Shown here one piece after another: positions 1-10,020 of a stretch of 64,000 bases of DNA. The translations under genes were made by a program, and so were the position numbers. Each line of letters begins with the position of its first letter. Positions within the stretch are counted from its first letter, which is position 1. A model generated the notes under the pieces. It had not been told where the DNA came from, ran no database searches, and saw nothing but the letters and a program-made list of their open reading frames with translations. Location: assembly GCA_947462335.1 (NCBI GenBank), contig OX381720.1, positions 63,447,946 to 63,511,945 on the forward strand. The letters run 5' to 3'. The stretch is from Harmothoe impar (Eukaryota > Annelida > Polychaeta > Phyllodocida > Polynoidae).

Positions 1-1083
1 AGCACGCCTCAGAGATGTCTGATAGGGAGTTACCACGGAAAAAATATTCTCTTGGGAACGCCGCTTCTCAAGTGGTATTTAGAGCACGGTTTGATAGTCA
101 CCAAAGTGCAGCTGGTGGTAGAATACCTACCTAAACGCTCCTTTGCCGGTTTCGCGGACGAAGTGACGGCGGCGCGAAGACGTGGCGACGTGAACGAGAA
201 CGAGAAAATTCTGTCAGACTGTTACAAGTTAATGGGAAACGCTACGTACGGTAAAACAATCTGCAACAAAGAAAAACACACGGCGGTGAGATACACTGAC
301 AGTCGGAAGTTCGAACTATTGGCCAATTCGTGGCGCTTCAAAAAGGCGTCCGAGTTGACTTCCGATCTGTTTGAAGTCGAACTACAACCGAAAACGGTCA
401 AGAACAACCTCCCTATTCAGATAGGGTTCATGGTATACCAGTACGCGAAGTTGAAAATGTTAGAGTTCACATACGACTTCTTGGATAGATTCGTCGATCG
501 GCGCGATTATGCCCTTTGTCAAATGGACACCGACAGTCTTTACATGGCTCTCAGCGGTGCCACGTTGGATGACCTAGTGAAACCTCGCCTGAGAGAGACG
601 TACTTCAGAGAGAAACGAAAGTGGCTTCCGACAGCGGTGTGCGACGAGCACTTAGAGCTTTTCGTGAAGACAAAAACGGAAAGAGTGCGAGAATGGTGTG
701 CGCCGCCCGGCGGATGTTGTGAGAGACGGTACCTTCACGATCTGAGAACTTCGGGGCTCATGAAAGCGGAGTGGGAAGGTGACGGGATCCTAAGTCTCAA
801 CCCTAAGACTTACATTTGCTACGATCGAGTCAGCGACACCGGTGAAAGAAAATCCAAAAAATGGAGTGCAAAAGGCGTACAGAAGAAACAAAACCCCCAG
901 GAACCAGACGCCTTCTTAGATGTTCTTCGCCAACGAAAAACTCTCATTGCTGTAAATAGAAATTTCAAAGTGGTGCGAAACAAAATGGTCACCTACACCA
1001 TAGAGAAAGACGGCGTGCGCTACTTGTATTATAAGCGTCGCGTGCATTCTGACGGTGTGACAACGAGTCCTTTAGAGATATGA
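1..1083 (+). CDS. DNA polymerase B (protein-primed type), C-terminal part
   Basis: The frame is open from base 1 to TGA at 1081-1083, about 360 residues, and it starts before the window. It carries polymerase motif B (KLMGNATYGK, 229-258) and motif C with the catalytic pair DTDS (about 525-536). This is the palm and thumb end of a family B DNA polymerase of the kind found in Polintons, adintoviruses and bidnaviruses. It aligns closely with the broken minus-strand copy at 30254-34137, and the start of the frame overlaps the same region there. No frameshift or stop was seen. The presumed role is replication of the element's linear DNA. The family call is firm, but which lineage it belongs to is open. 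Confidence 0.9.
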   Translation, partial: STPQRCLIGSYHGKNILLGTPLLKWYLEHGLIVTKVQLVVEYLPKRSFAGFADEVTAARRRGDVNENEKILSDCYKLMGNATYGKTICNKEKHTAVRYTDSRKFELLANSWRFKKASELTSDLFEVELQPKTVKNNLPIQIGFMVYQYAKLKMLEFTYDFLDRFVDRRDYALCQMDTDSLYMALSGATLDDLVKPRLRETYFREKRKWLPTAVCDEHLELFVKTKTERVREWCAPPGGCCERRYLHDLRTSGLMKAEWEGDGILSLNPKTYICYDRVSDTGERKSKKWSAKGVQKKQNPQEPDAFLDVLRQRKTLIAVNRNFKVVRNKMVTYTIEKDGVRYLYYKRRVHSDGVTTSPLEI

Positions 1084-1181
1084 AAAAAAAAAAATGAAAA
1101 AAAAATAAGCGTGTGCATCTTTTCAAAAATAGAGTGTTTATCAAGATTGAAAAAAAAATAAATAAAAAAAAATTAAAAGAA

Positions 1182-1760
1182 AATATTGTTGTGTTTTTAT
1201 TATCATACGGCTTCTTTTACTAGTAAGTCGCGCAGTCTCTTAAAGCGTCACTCATGTGACGACGTCGCTTCCAGTCACGGGATCCTAAACAAAAAAAAAA
1301 ACTTCTTCTTCTTCCGGTCACGTGATCAATCAGGTCGCTTCCGGTTGGCCATTAAGTCGTGTGACGTCACTTCCGGTCACGTGACTCATCAGGTCACTTC
1401 CGATCACGTGATCCTAAATTAGGTCATATGACGTCACTTCCGGTCCCCTAAGTAGGTCAGTAGGTTACCCAGAATGCACCATCCCCTAAGTAGGTCACTT
1501 CCGGTCACCCAATGGAGGCCTCTGATTGGCTGCAGGGTTACCCAGAATGCACCGCTAATCTCCTAAGTAGGTCACTTCCGGTCACGTGACCAAATGGAGG
1601 CCTCTGATTGGCTAACTAGGTCACGTGACGTCACCACTAATCCCCTAAGTAGGTCACTTCCGGTCACGTGACCAAATGGAGGCCTCTGATTGGCTGCATG
1701 TCGATTGAGTAATAAACAGTACTTAACTATAGTCCCGTTCCGATACATACTATACTACTC
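1182..1760 (+). repeat. Terminal inverted repeat of PolB element copy 1
   Basis: It is made of repeated GGTCACTTCCGGTCACGTGA-type units. These combine a CACGTG E-box, an ETS core (CCGGAAGTG on the minus strand) and TGACGTCA CRE sites, plus AGCCAATCAGAGG-like CCAAT blocks near the tip. It is about half the length of the TIRs of copy 2 and lacks their 20-bp-stem hairpin and G-run. It ends at CTACTC (1755-1760), directly next to a host exon. Confidence 0.85.
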
Positions 1761-1762
1761 AC

Positions 1763-2008
1763 CCAGACATCCAGCACTGAGGTATGACACATCAAACATA
1801 GACCTCCATTCAGGAGTAGCTCCACCGTACCACTCAGGCATGTACCATGTCCCATCCTCCTTACACATAAGAACAGCATCAGTGGTTCCTATGTGGATTT
1901 TAAACCCCTGCACACACTTGAAGTTCACCACAGTATTCACAGTCGGCTGCATGACAGTTGTATTAGTCTTCACCAAGTTTCCTATTGTCGGCCAGTCACA
2001 TGTTATCA
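1763..2008 (-). CDS. Gene A exon 17: sushi (CCP)-like module
   Basis: This is the most 3' exon of the lectin gene visible in the window: 246 bases, phase 1 to phase 1, 82 residues. The acceptor is AATTCAG before 2008. The donor is GT at 1761-1762 followed by GAGT. The four cysteines, the FKC and the GTWY motif fit a CCP domain extended by about 25 residues before its last cysteine. The GAGT of the donor is not host DNA but the tip of the neighbouring transposon TIR. The gene must continue beyond that element, to the left of the window. Confidence 0.8.
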
Positions 2009-2308
2009 CTGAATTTGAATTGGTAAATACATATTATATAAATCTTTGTTGTTTGCAATGTGGGGAATGCTTTAGAGGCAGTCCTTATGTTCTGACCACT
2101 ATGTTTTAAATCATCAGTTTTATAAATCACCTGCATTTTCATCATGAAGGAGATAAATGCCTGGTAAAGCGTATTTCTTTTTTGTTTGTCATTCTCCCTT
2201 GTATACCATTCTGGATTTCCCTAAACATGATATTAGAAAAAAGTTGAATTTGATACATAATTTCAAAAAAATTATCTAAATACAGATATTCTCACTTATT
2301 ATACATAA
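2009..2308. other. Intron 16 sequence left of the gypsy insertion
   Basis: AT-rich intron DNA of the minus-strand lectin gene between the exon 17 acceptor and the retrotransposon. I see no repeat or reading frame of note. The right-hand remainder of the same intron is 15311-15376. Confidence 0.6.
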
Positions 2309-2792
2309 TGTAGGGGCATAATATTACATATTAATCTCATACACGGTATTTCCGGGTAACGTCTGTTTACTCGGCTTCTCCACCTGGAGCTAGTGCACAC
2401 AGTTCCCGGGAGAGGGCGCAGGTCCTCTTCAGGTGACCGTGTGCCGCTCTCAGGTGGGCGGCCGACCCACCCACCTGGCCACGTGACCTAAGAGCCGGTG
2501 TTATATAAGACCCATGTGTTTACCTGGAACGGCAGTCAGTGCAGGCCCGACTGACGAGAGACTTCACATGTCCAACCGTGCGGACAGAGTTGTATGCTAA
2601 GAGTTGTATACTGACCGTTTCCTCTATTTATAGAGAAACCTGATTTACCTGTGTGTATTCATTTTACACTGATCGTTCCCTAGTAAAGGAACTGGAGTTA
2701 TTATTCTTGTGAATAAAGATAGATATATTCTCGCACCTGGAAACTGCCGTGATCGTTGTTCTTTAACCTAGAGTTAATTACGAACCACCACA
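2309..2792 (+). repeat. 5' LTR of the gypsy element
   Basis: 484 bp, starting TGTAGGGG and ending CACCACA. It contains a TATA box (TATATAA, 2502-2508), an initiator-like TCAGT at 2536-2540 and AATAAA at 2712-2717. I found no difference from the 3' LTR. Confidence 0.95.
2502..2540 (+). promoter_or_regulatory. LTR core promoter
   Basis: TATATAA at 2502-2508 is followed by TCAGT at 2536-2540, the usual TATA-to-initiator spacing, which predicts transcription start near 2538. A CACGTGACC E-box lies just upstream (2481-2489). Confidence 0.7.
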
Positions 2793-2793
2793 C

Positions 2794-2806
2794 TGGTGCC
2801 GTGACC
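2794..2806 (+). other. Primer-binding site of the gypsy element
   Basis: TGGTGCCGTGACC begins one base after the 5' LTR. It starts with TGG, as expected for pairing with the CCA end of a tRNA. I did not identify the tRNA. Confidence 0.7.
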
Positions 2807-2911
2807 AGTAGCAGCAAAGGTAGCGGAACAAGCTAGTTGTTCGAGAATATGTTCGGGTTATACTGAACAGGAAGTCCTTGATTGGACAGACAGTCCTTTA
2901 GTGGACGGACA

Positions 2912-5452
2912 ATGGCTACCGGTGGTAGCCTGGGCGGCTCTGGCCCAGAGCTGAGTGAAGGGGAGTTGGAATCAACTCGCCTGGAGGTGCCAGGGATGGA
3001 CCCTGGAGAGGGCTTGAAGCCAGGACAGAAGAAGAGGAAATTGCAGGATCTTTCCTGGGTGGAACCCTATGTAGGGGATGAGAAATTCCAGAGGGAATAT
3101 GACGAGCGTTTGGCTCGGGAAGAGGATGACCTCTACTGGGAAAATGTCCGATTGGACAAGCAGTCAATGGAGGATCAGTATGCTGCATTGACTGACGAAT
3201 TGACTTCCCTGGTAAAAGAAAGGGACGAGATTCTCTCTGAGAATCAGAGGGTAAAAGGAACTCTGATAGAAGAGAGAGAACGGTTGATAGAGGACAACCG
3301 GTATATGAAAAAGAAGGTTGCTCAGGAATCGCATGAATACCAAAAGATTCAGGCAAAGATTGCTGAGAACCAGAAGGAGAATGAACATTCTGAATCTCTT
3401 AAGGAGAGGTATGAGAGGGAGTTGAAAAAATACTCTAGAGAATGGTATGCCTTGAAGAAGGGGACAGAGGAGCTCGAGAAGGGCAGAGACCAGTTGGTCA
3501 AGGATAATGAATCCACCAGGATTCAAATCCTGGAAGAAACGGAAGAGTTAGAAAGGAAACGGAAAGCTGAGGTGGAAGCTGTCTGTTCCCTTGAAGCTAG
3601 GAAAACTCTCCTGCGGGGTGAATTGTTGAAGGCAATGGAACAGCAGGGGGAGGAACAACTTCCAGCTGGCAGGCCGGAAACTGTTCCTGATAGTACTCCT
3701 ACTACTAGTAAGGAGGAAGCATTACCTCAATTCGATCCATTTATTAATGATAATGGATTGAGGAATGTGGAAGACTCTGTGTATAAGAACAGAGAGAAAG
3801 ATTCAAGGAGAGTGAATGTTACCGGGCGCTCTCTTGGATGGGAACCAGTTAATCATGCCAGAATTGGTCCGGTTAACAGGGAAATGTCTCCAGAGGAGGA
3901 AGTGTCTCGACATTATAAAAATAAATTTCGAGATGAAGTGGTGAATCATAGTTATGGCTCATTGAACCCCTTCGCGGGAGATGACCCGGCTCTATATGAG
4001 AATCCGGGAGGTTATGATAGCAAGGGTAATTATAGGTATTGCCCAGATGCAACTTATTCGTACCCACCCCCGGCCACGGAAACACACTTGGGGGTCAATA
4101 AAGATCCTGAGATTAGGCCGAGGGAGAGGATGAATAAGGGGACCCAACCGGGAACAAAGGGAAGGTCAAACCCGGTGCATAAAAACACTAAGGGATTGTC
4201 AGGCTATCAAGGCCCACGCTTTGATGAGGGTTCAGAATCTGAATCAGATAAATCATCTGACGATGTACCCAAGAGAAAGGTTCCTTTGAACCGGCGAGTC
4301 ACAATGACCCCGGCGGAGCACCGATTACATAATCGAGACCCCGCCATAGGTAATTTGGGACTAGATTGCTCTAGCCGAGGTCAAGACGGTACAGACCTAC
4401 TGGCTTGGAGTAGACGCATGTCGGGTCAATTAGTGCATTCTAATTATGCCGCTAAAAGAACTGCACGTGTGACTAAGCCTTACAGGGGTGTACGACCCTG
4501 GAAGGAAGAATATCAATCACTTCTAGATGATTGTAAGTACAATTGCTGGAACAAGGAGGAATCCTTGGGAGCTTTTGTGATATGGTTGAGTGACGGCCCG
4601 GGTAAGATAGTGGTTGAAGAATGGAGGGACACTTACGGGCCAGAAGCTACATACGACCAGTTGGAAGTATTAGCTTGTTATACTTTTGGGAAAATGGTGA
4701 CAGTAGATCACTGGACTCTGTTTCAGAGAAGAACGCAGAAACCGAAGGAATCTGCTAAAATTTTTGGGCTAGAATTGCAGCGATTATTGCGACAGGCTAG
4801 GCCAGAATGGAGTAGGGATGCTGAATATTACATAGAATCCCTATTTGTAAGATTTATTAGTGGATTGAGTGATCCTGAACATGCTAAAGTATGTGGTAGA
4901 GCTTGGGAAGCTGGATCTTCCTTAGCAGATTTGTTCATGGCGATTGATCAACATGACAAAAAGAAGATACTGTTGGCTGGTATGATACCCGCTAATAGGG
5001 GACAGCGCGTCTCTGGAATTGAACATTCCTTAGATGGTGACGATTCTTCCGCGGAAGAATCTGAAGGGGAGGAGAGAGTAGACGCCCTGAAATTCAAGGG
5101 TCGACAGAAATCTAGCTCTACCCCAGCTTCCGGGAAGCTTCCTAGTAACAAAGGTTATTCGGAAACTACCCGGAAACCCGATACTCGGGAACCTCAGACT
5201 GTACCCAGTCAGAAAACCCAGACCCCGGAGATGACCACTCCGGATAAAACAAATGCGTCAGGAAACTCATTAAATACCTTAATGGAGTCCATGATTAAAC
5301 GCATGAACGAGGTGTTTGATAATCAAACCAGGCGCCGCCCTAGGGTCGATCGTAACACTGTCCAGTGTTACAGATGTCAAGTCAAAGGGCACTTTGCATC
5401 TGAATGCAAAGCCGAGAAACCTGTTTTAAGAAGTGAGGTTTCGGGAAATTAG
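2912..5452 (+). CDS. gag: Gag polyprotein of the gypsy element
   Basis: 846 residues from the ATG at 2912, the first ATG of the frame. The N-terminal third (about residues 60-250) is charged and coiled-coil-like. The middle is disordered and rich in Gly, Pro and Ser. A retrotransposon capsid-like region lies around residues 520-690. One CCHC zinc knuckle (CYRCQVKGHFASEC) sits near the C-terminus and should bind nucleic acid. The frame ends in TAG at 5450-5452, directly on a -1 frameshift site, so Gag is the main product and Gag-Pol a minor one. The long N-terminal coiled coil is unusual for gypsy Gag. Confidence 0.9.
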   Translation: MATGGSLGGSGPELSEGELESTRLEVPGMDPGEGLKPGQKKRKLQDLSWVEPYVGDEKFQREYDERLAREEDDLYWENVRLDKQSMEDQYAALTDELTSLVKERDEILSENQRVKGTLIEERERLIEDNRYMKKKVAQESHEYQKIQAKIAENQKENEHSESLKERYERELKKYSREWYALKKGTEELEKGRDQLVKDNESTRIQILEETEELERKRKAEVEAVCSLEARKTLLRGELLKAMEQQGEEQLPAGRPETVPDSTPTTSKEEALPQFDPFINDNGLRNVEDSVYKNREKDSRRVNVTGRSLGWEPVNHARIGPVNREMSPEEEVSRHYKNKFRDEVVNHSYGSLNPFAGDDPALYENPGGYDSKGNYRYCPDATYSYPPPATETHLGVNKDPEIRPRERMNKGTQPGTKGRSNPVHKNTKGLSGYQGPRFDEGSESESDKSSDDVPKRKVPLNRRVTMTPAEHRLHNRDPAIGNLGLDCSSRGQDGTDLLAWSRRMSGQLVHSNYAAKRTARVTKPYRGVRPWKEEYQSLLDDCKYNCWNKEESLGAFVIWLSDGPGKIVVEEWRDTYGPEATYDQLEVLACYTFGKMVTVDHWTLFQRRTQKPKESAKIFGLELQRLLRQARPEWSRDAEYYIESLFVRFISGLSDPEHAKVCGRAWEAGSSLADLFMAIDQHDKKKILLAGMIPANRGQRVSGIEHSLDGDDSSAEESEGEERVDALKFKGRQKSSSTPASGKLPSNKGYSETTRKPDTREPQTVPSQKTQTPEMTTPDKTNASGNSLNTLMESMIKRMNEVFDNQTRRRPRVDRNTVQCYRCQVKGHFASECKAEKPVLRSEVSGN

Positions 5453-8400
5453 AGGGGGTTACCGGGGATGGCAGGACGGTAACCCCTGAGGAAATATGTC
5501 AGATTATCACCGACGTTGGCGGTGAAGATTCATTAACAGTGAATGCGTCCAGCAAGAAGGGAGATGGGACCGTACATCCCGGAAACCATGAGGCTGGGGA
5601 GACTGGTACAACAGGCGCCCAGGGGTGCGCGTATGGGAAACCTAGTGCCAGTTTAGAGGAGTCAATAACCAAAGAGTTGGTTAAGGTTGGAGGAACCAGG
5701 CTTCCCCCGGGTCATCCTTGTCTGGAACACCTGAAAGGATGTGGATTCGACCTGGGCACTGATAGTGACCTTCACCGGTTTACTAGGAATCCCTCAGTAA
5801 CTGATGGGAAGAGGTGGTACGTTTCCTGTTCTGTACAAGGAAAGACTGGGGAGTTTCTTATGGATACTGGAGCTAGCCACTCCATGGTCTCTAAGAGATT
5901 CATCAGCTTATTGCCGAATATGTGTGAGAACCTCACAATGAGGGTAAACGCATGTACGGCCGATGGTACCAGAATGAGGACATTTGGACGGACTTTTCTG
6001 ATAATCTCTGTGGCCGGGAAAGAATTTGTTTGGGCCCCGACCATAGCTGAGATTGAAGATGATGGTATTCTTGGTTTGGATTTTGCGGCGCTTTTCGGTG
6101 CGACTTTGAATCCGAAAAGTGGGAAGTTGAAAATTGAATACCCGTATGATATGACCATACTCTGTAAGTTGAGAGTGATAAGTAGTGTCGCTAGTGTGGC
6201 ACAGACTGTGAAGATTCCCCCGGGAATGACCTGTGACGTGTTAGTCAGTTCAGGGAGGCTAATCCAGAAAGGATTAGCGGTAATCGAGCCGGATATGGCT
6301 GTATTATCCCGGAAGGGATTGGAATCTGCGGATACCCTAGTAGGGAATTCCAGATGGACAGTGACACCCATTTCCAACCCCGGAAACTCCACAGTATATC
6401 TTGAGAAAGGCACTGAAGTTGGGAAAGTGATACTTGCGGAGGCAGTCACCAGTAGCCACCAAGACCTGAGGTTAGAAGAAGGAGGGGAAGAGGAATTGCA
6501 TGAAGAGTTAACTAAGTTGTTAACAGGATCGTCCATAACGGATGAGAATGATCAGGAAGCCCTAAAAGCTATGCTGAAGAGATGCAGGCAAGCTTTTGCC
6601 GCCCCAGGGGAACCCCTGGGGAGAACCAATAAGGTATTGCATGAAATTAAAACCGGGGATAACCCCGCTTTTAAGATCCCTTATAGGAGATTACCCCTCA
6701 AGAAGAAGATTGTAGCTGAGGAAGAGATAGCGAAAATGCTGAAGGATAATGTTATTGTTCCCAGCATGAGCCCTTGGTCCTCCCCTGTGTGTATGGTAAC
6801 CAAGAAGGACGGTAGCATACGGTTCTGTATTGATTACCGGAAACTGAATGGGTTGACTAAGAAGAACTCCTATCCTCTTCCTAGGATAGATGAGACGATT
6901 GATTCCCTGGGAGGGAATGAATGGTTTTGTACCCTGGATTTACAGTCCGGGTATTGGCAAGTAGGCATGAAGCCTGAAGATATGGAGAAAACCGCGTTTT
7001 CTAGCCATATCGGGTTGTTTGAATATAAGGTAATGCCGTTCGGGTTATGTAACGCGCCGGCCACCTTTGAAGCCATGATGGAGACGCTGTTAAGTGATTT
7101 ATTATGGCGGAAATGTCTAGTTTACCTGGATGACGTAATTGTGTTTGGAAAGACATTTGCGGGTTGTTTAAGTAATTTAGAGGAAGTCTTAAACCGAATC
7201 ATGTCTAACGGTCTCAAATTGAAACCAAAGAAATGCAATCTGTTTAAGAAGGATATTAACTACCTAGGGCGGATTATTTCCACCGAGGGGGTTAAGGCGG
7301 ATCCGGAAAAGATCAGGAGTGTAACTGAATGGGAAGTCCCCAGGGGTCCTAAAGATGTGCGATCCTTTCTAGGATTCTGCTCATACTATAGGGATTTCCT
7401 GCCGGGGTATTCCCGGGTAGCCTATCCGATCCAGTGTTTGTCACACTGGACACCCGGAAGTAGGAAGGAGGAGTTCCCATGGGGGAGGGAACAGGACACA
7501 GCTTTCTTAGCAATAAAAAAGTTGTTTGTAGAGACCCCGGTGTTAAAGTATCCTACCCCGGATGGTCACTTTGTATTGGATACCGATGCTAGCAATGAGA
7601 GTATTGGGGCCGCCCTCAGTCAAGTCCAAGGCGGAGTGGAGGTTCCCATTGCCTTTGCTAGTAATACTATGAGTAAGACCCAGCGTAATTATTGTACCAC
7701 TAAAAGGGAATTGTTGGCTGTGATAGTTTATACTAAAAAGTTCAAACACTTCCTTTGGGGGTCCGATTTTACGCTAAGAACAGATCATTCCTCTTTGAGA
7801 TGGTTATTGAATTTCAAAGATGCGGAAGGAATGATTGGACGTTGGCTAGCACACCTTTCCGAGTTCGGTTTGGAGCAAAGTCAGATCCAGCATAGAGCTG
7901 GGGTAAAGCATGTAAATGCTGATGCACTTTCCCGACGTCCTATCAGGAAGTGCGAAAACACCAACTGTGATGACTGTGGTCAGCATGAAGCTGTCATAGC
8001 CGGAGCAAGGATTCCCTTTGAGATCAAGGGAACTGGGGTTCTGGAGTGGTCCATGGGAACCATCCGGAAATTCCAGGAAAAGGATCCTAACCTCAGCCGG
8101 TTGTTGGTATTGTTACCTAGGAAGATACGGCCCCCGCGGCCTGAGATTTCCCTGGAGAATCGGGAAATGAGACGACTAATAGCTCAATGGGCAGAGCTAG
8201 AGGTCCAGAGCGGAATCATCTACCGGTGGAAGATTAATTCATCCGGTAGGAGAATCCGGCAAGTGGTAATACCTTCCGGTATGAGGAGGGATGTTATGTA
8301 TTATTGCCATGGACACCTGACCAGTGGACATTTCGGGAAAAAGCGTTCCCTGGAACGTCTGAAAAGGAGATATTACTGGCCAGGGATGAGTAGTGATCTA

Positions 8401-9660
8401 TTAAGATGGGTTGCTACTTGCCCGGATTGTTGTAAAAACAAACCTGGGCCTGGGATGGGTAAAATGCCTTTGTCCCAGGAGTTGTTTGGTGTAAGATTTG
8501 CGCGAGTCGCCATAGACATTATCAGTGGGTTTAAAACTACCCCTGATGGTAATACTTGTATGATGGTCGTCACTGACTATTATACTAAGTATACGAGAGT
8601 GTTTCCATTAGCGGATCACAAAGCAGCAACCTGTGCAAAAGCTTTTGTTACAGGTTGGGTATTGCATCTTGGGGTTCCCCTAATGATGCATAGTGACCAA
8701 GGTCGGGAATTTGAATCTGATCTTTGGCAGGAAATGTGTCACCGACTGGCGATTTGTAAGACGAGAACAAATCCCTATCGACCACAAAGTGATGGAATGG
8801 TTGAGAGATTCAATCGTACCTTGATTCAGGTTTTGAAATCCCTGGTGAATGATAGAATGGATGACTGGGATGAGCAGTGTGATTATGTATGCCATGCATA
8901 TAATAGCACTGTCCATTCTAGTACTTCCTGTTCCCCGAATCTGTTAGTTTTCGGGGAAGATTTAATAATGCCCGCTGATCTGGTATTTGGGGTGGTCGGA
9001 ATGAACCCGGAAACCCCCTGCCATGTGATGTTTGTGGAGTCATTAAGAGATCAATTCAAATATGCTTATGAATTGGTGAGAACTGAATTGCAGAAGAATG
9101 CTACCTGGCAGAAGACCGGCTATGATCTAGGCCTTAAGCCGCGACGATTCAAAGTTGGTGATCAGGTAGTAAGATTACATGAGCCGTTATCGACTCTGAA
9201 ACTTGCTAGTAATTGGGACGGGCCCTTTGTGGTTACCCGCATAGTAAGTGACAGTACTGTAGTGATACGTTCATTACAAGGAAAGATGTATAAATCTAAT
9301 GTAGCTCGACTAAGAGAGTGGAAGGGGAGAGATTTGTCCCTGGACTCGTATGAGTTGGAAGTTGATACTTTGATAGAGGAAAGTGAACAGCGGAAATTAG
9401 TGAAGGAACCTCCCCGGAAACGCGGAAGGCCGCGGAAGGAGGTCTCCCGGAAACTAATGGTGCAGAAGCCCGTCATCCCAAAAAGATCCGGGAAGAAGGC
9501 GGCTAATAAAGTCTCGCTGGCTGAAGGGAAAAGGACCCGGAAGAGTGTGGTTAGGGCTAAATCCACTCTGGAAAAGGCGTGTCCTAGAACCAGGTCTAAT
9601 GTTATGCCTAAAAACATAAGACGCAGTCCCCGGTTACTAGCCAGGGACGGTATAACCTAA
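5437..9660 (+). CDS. pol: Pol polyprotein: protease, RT, RNase H, integrase
   Basis: The frame is open from 5437, just after a TGA, to TAA at 9658-9660 and overlaps the gag end in the -1 frame. It needs no start codon. Residue numbers count from 5437. Aspartic protease DTGA is near 143; RT has VYLDD near 562; RNase H has the DTDAS motif near 715. Integrase has an HHCC zinc region (about 8308-8430) and a catalytic triad of D (about 1027), D (1087) and E (1123), giving D-x35-E. A GPF-type module follows near 1262. The tail is very basic and includes an AT-hook-like KRGRPRK near 1328-1334, which could steer integration to AT-rich DNA or chromatin. All key residues are present, so it looks functional. 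Confidence 0.95.
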   Translation, partial: GFGKLEGVTGDGRTVTPEEICQIITDVGGEDSLTVNASSKKGDGTVHPGNHEAGETGTTGAQGCAYGKPSASLEESITKELVKVGGTRLPPGHPCLEHLKGCGFDLGTDSDLHRFTRNPSVTDGKRWYVSCSVQGKTGEFLMDTGASHSMVSKRFISLLPNMCENLTMRVNACTADGTRMRTFGRTFLIISVAGKEFVWAPTIAEIEDDGILGLDFAALFGATLNPKSGKLKIEYPYDMTILCKLRVISSVASVAQTVKIPPGMTCDVLVSSGRLIQKGLAVIEPDMAVLSRKGLESADTLVGNSRWTVTPISNPGNSTVYLEKGTEVGKVILAEAVTSSHQDLRLEEGGEEELHEELTKLLTGSSITDENDQEALKAMLKRCRQAFAAPGEPLGRTNKVLHEIKTGDNPAFKIPYRRLPLKKKIVAEEEIAKMLKDNVIVPSMSPWSSPVCMVTKKDGSIRFCIDYRKLNGLTKKNSYPLPRIDETIDSLGGNEWFCTLDLQSGYWQVGMKPEDMEKTAFSSHIGLFEYKVMPFGLCNAPATFEAMMETLLSDLLWRKCLVYLDDVIVFGKTFAGCLSNLEEVLNRIMSNGLKLKPKKCNLFKKDINYLGRIISTEGVKADPEKIRSVTEWEVPRGPKDVRSFLGFCSYYRDFLPGYSRVAYPIQCLSHWTPGSRKEEFPWGREQDTAFLAIKKLFVETPVLKYPTPDGHFVLDTDASNESIGAALSQVQGGVEVPIAFASNTMSKTQRNYCTTKRELLAVIVYTKKFKHFLWGSDFTLRTDHSSLRWLLNFKDAEGMIGRWLAHLSEFGLEQSQIQHRAGVKHVNADALSRRPIRKCENTNCDDCGQHEAVIAGARIPFEIKGTGVLEWSMGTIRKFQEKDPNLSRLLVLLPRKIRPPRPEISLENREMRRLIAQWAELEVQSGIIYRWKINSSGRRIRQVVIPSGMRRDVMYYCHGHLTSGHFGKKRSLERLKRRYYWPGMSSDLLRWVATCPDCCKNKPGPGMGKMPLSQELFGVRFARVAIDIISGFKTTPDGNTCMMVVTDYYTKYTRVFPLADHKAATCAKAFVTGWVLHLGVPLMMHSDQGREFESDLWQEMCHRLAICKTRTNPYRPQSDGMVERFNRTLIQVLKSLVNDRMDDWDEQCDYVCHAYNSTVHSSTSCSPNLLVFGEDLIMPADLVFGVVGMNPETPCHVMFVESLRDQFKYAYELVRTELQKNATWQKTGYDLGLKPRRFKVGDQVVRLHEPLSTLKLASNWDGPFVVTRIVSDSTVVIRSLQGKMYKSNVARLREWKGRDLSLDSYELEVDTLIEESEQRKLVKEPPRKRGRPRKEVSRKLMVQKPVIPKRSGKKAANKVSLAEGKRTRKSVVRAKSTLEKACPRTRSNVMPKNIRRSPRLLARDGIT
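5443..5486 (+). promoter_or_regulatory. -1 ribosomal frameshift signal between gag and pol
   Basis: The slippery heptamer G GGA AAT (5443-5449) is in the gag frame and directly followed by the gag stop TAG (5450-5452). Five bases later a perfect 9-bp stem forms: GGGGTTACC (5455-5463) with GGTAACCCC (5478-5486), enclosing a 14-base loop. The pol frame is exactly -1 to gag here. This is the classic arrangement for programmed -1 frameshifting. Confidence 0.85.
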
Positions 9661-9983
9661 GCCGGTACACAACGAGTGTGGTGTCCTGTAATCTTGTTAA
9701 ATATTTAAATGTTGTAATCAGTTATGTGTGGAAGTAAGTACGGTCGGAATGATCGTGATAGTCCCCCTGTCAAGGATCCCATGGGTGATGGACGGATAAT
9801 CCGGTGAATGTGCTTTATTATGCCATTCATATATATTTCATTGATACTCTCGACGAGTTGACAGAGCGTAAGGATTAACACGTGGAATAAGGGTACCTGT
9901 TTACAATTAAAACGCGCGGTGACCTGGTTCCAAGGAAGTGGGTCACGGGACGCGCGGGGTTGCGCATGCGCGGTGGCGCGCCT
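9661..9983 (+). other. Spacer between pol and the internal promoter
   Basis: Noncoding spacer of the gypsy element. It becomes GC-rich toward its right end (9900-9980), with GGTGACCTGG and several GCGCG runs, as expected of promoter-proximal DNA upstream of the TATA box at 9984. Confidence 0.5.
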
Positions 9984-10020
9984 TATATAAGGCCCGCGGA
10001 GCGGCGGGAATCGCCAGTTG
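9984..10020 (+). promoter_or_regulatory. Internal TATA promoter for ORF3
   Basis: TATATAA (9984-9990) lies in a GC-rich context and is followed by CCAGTT, whose A (10016) is 32 bases downstream, the same geometry as the LTR promoter. The first in-frame ATG in the downstream leader is that of ORF3 (10133). This suggests ORF3 has its own mRNA rather than depending on the genomic transcript. The call is inference from motif spacing. Confidence 0.65.

Larger units (their letters stand above)
1..1760 (+). mobile_element. Right-hand part of a PolB-encoding TIR element, copy 1
   Basis: The window opens inside a second copy of the element found complete at 29068-38929, here in the opposite orientation. 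It holds the 3' third of the PolB gene, an A-rich spacer (1084-1181) and a terminal repeat ending in CTACTC at 1760. The last bases match the ends of the complete copy. The next four bases (ACCC, 1761-1764) would be the target duplication, but the other flank lies outside the window. This copy has an intact PolB tail, whereas copy 2 is frame-broken. Confidence 0.85.
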
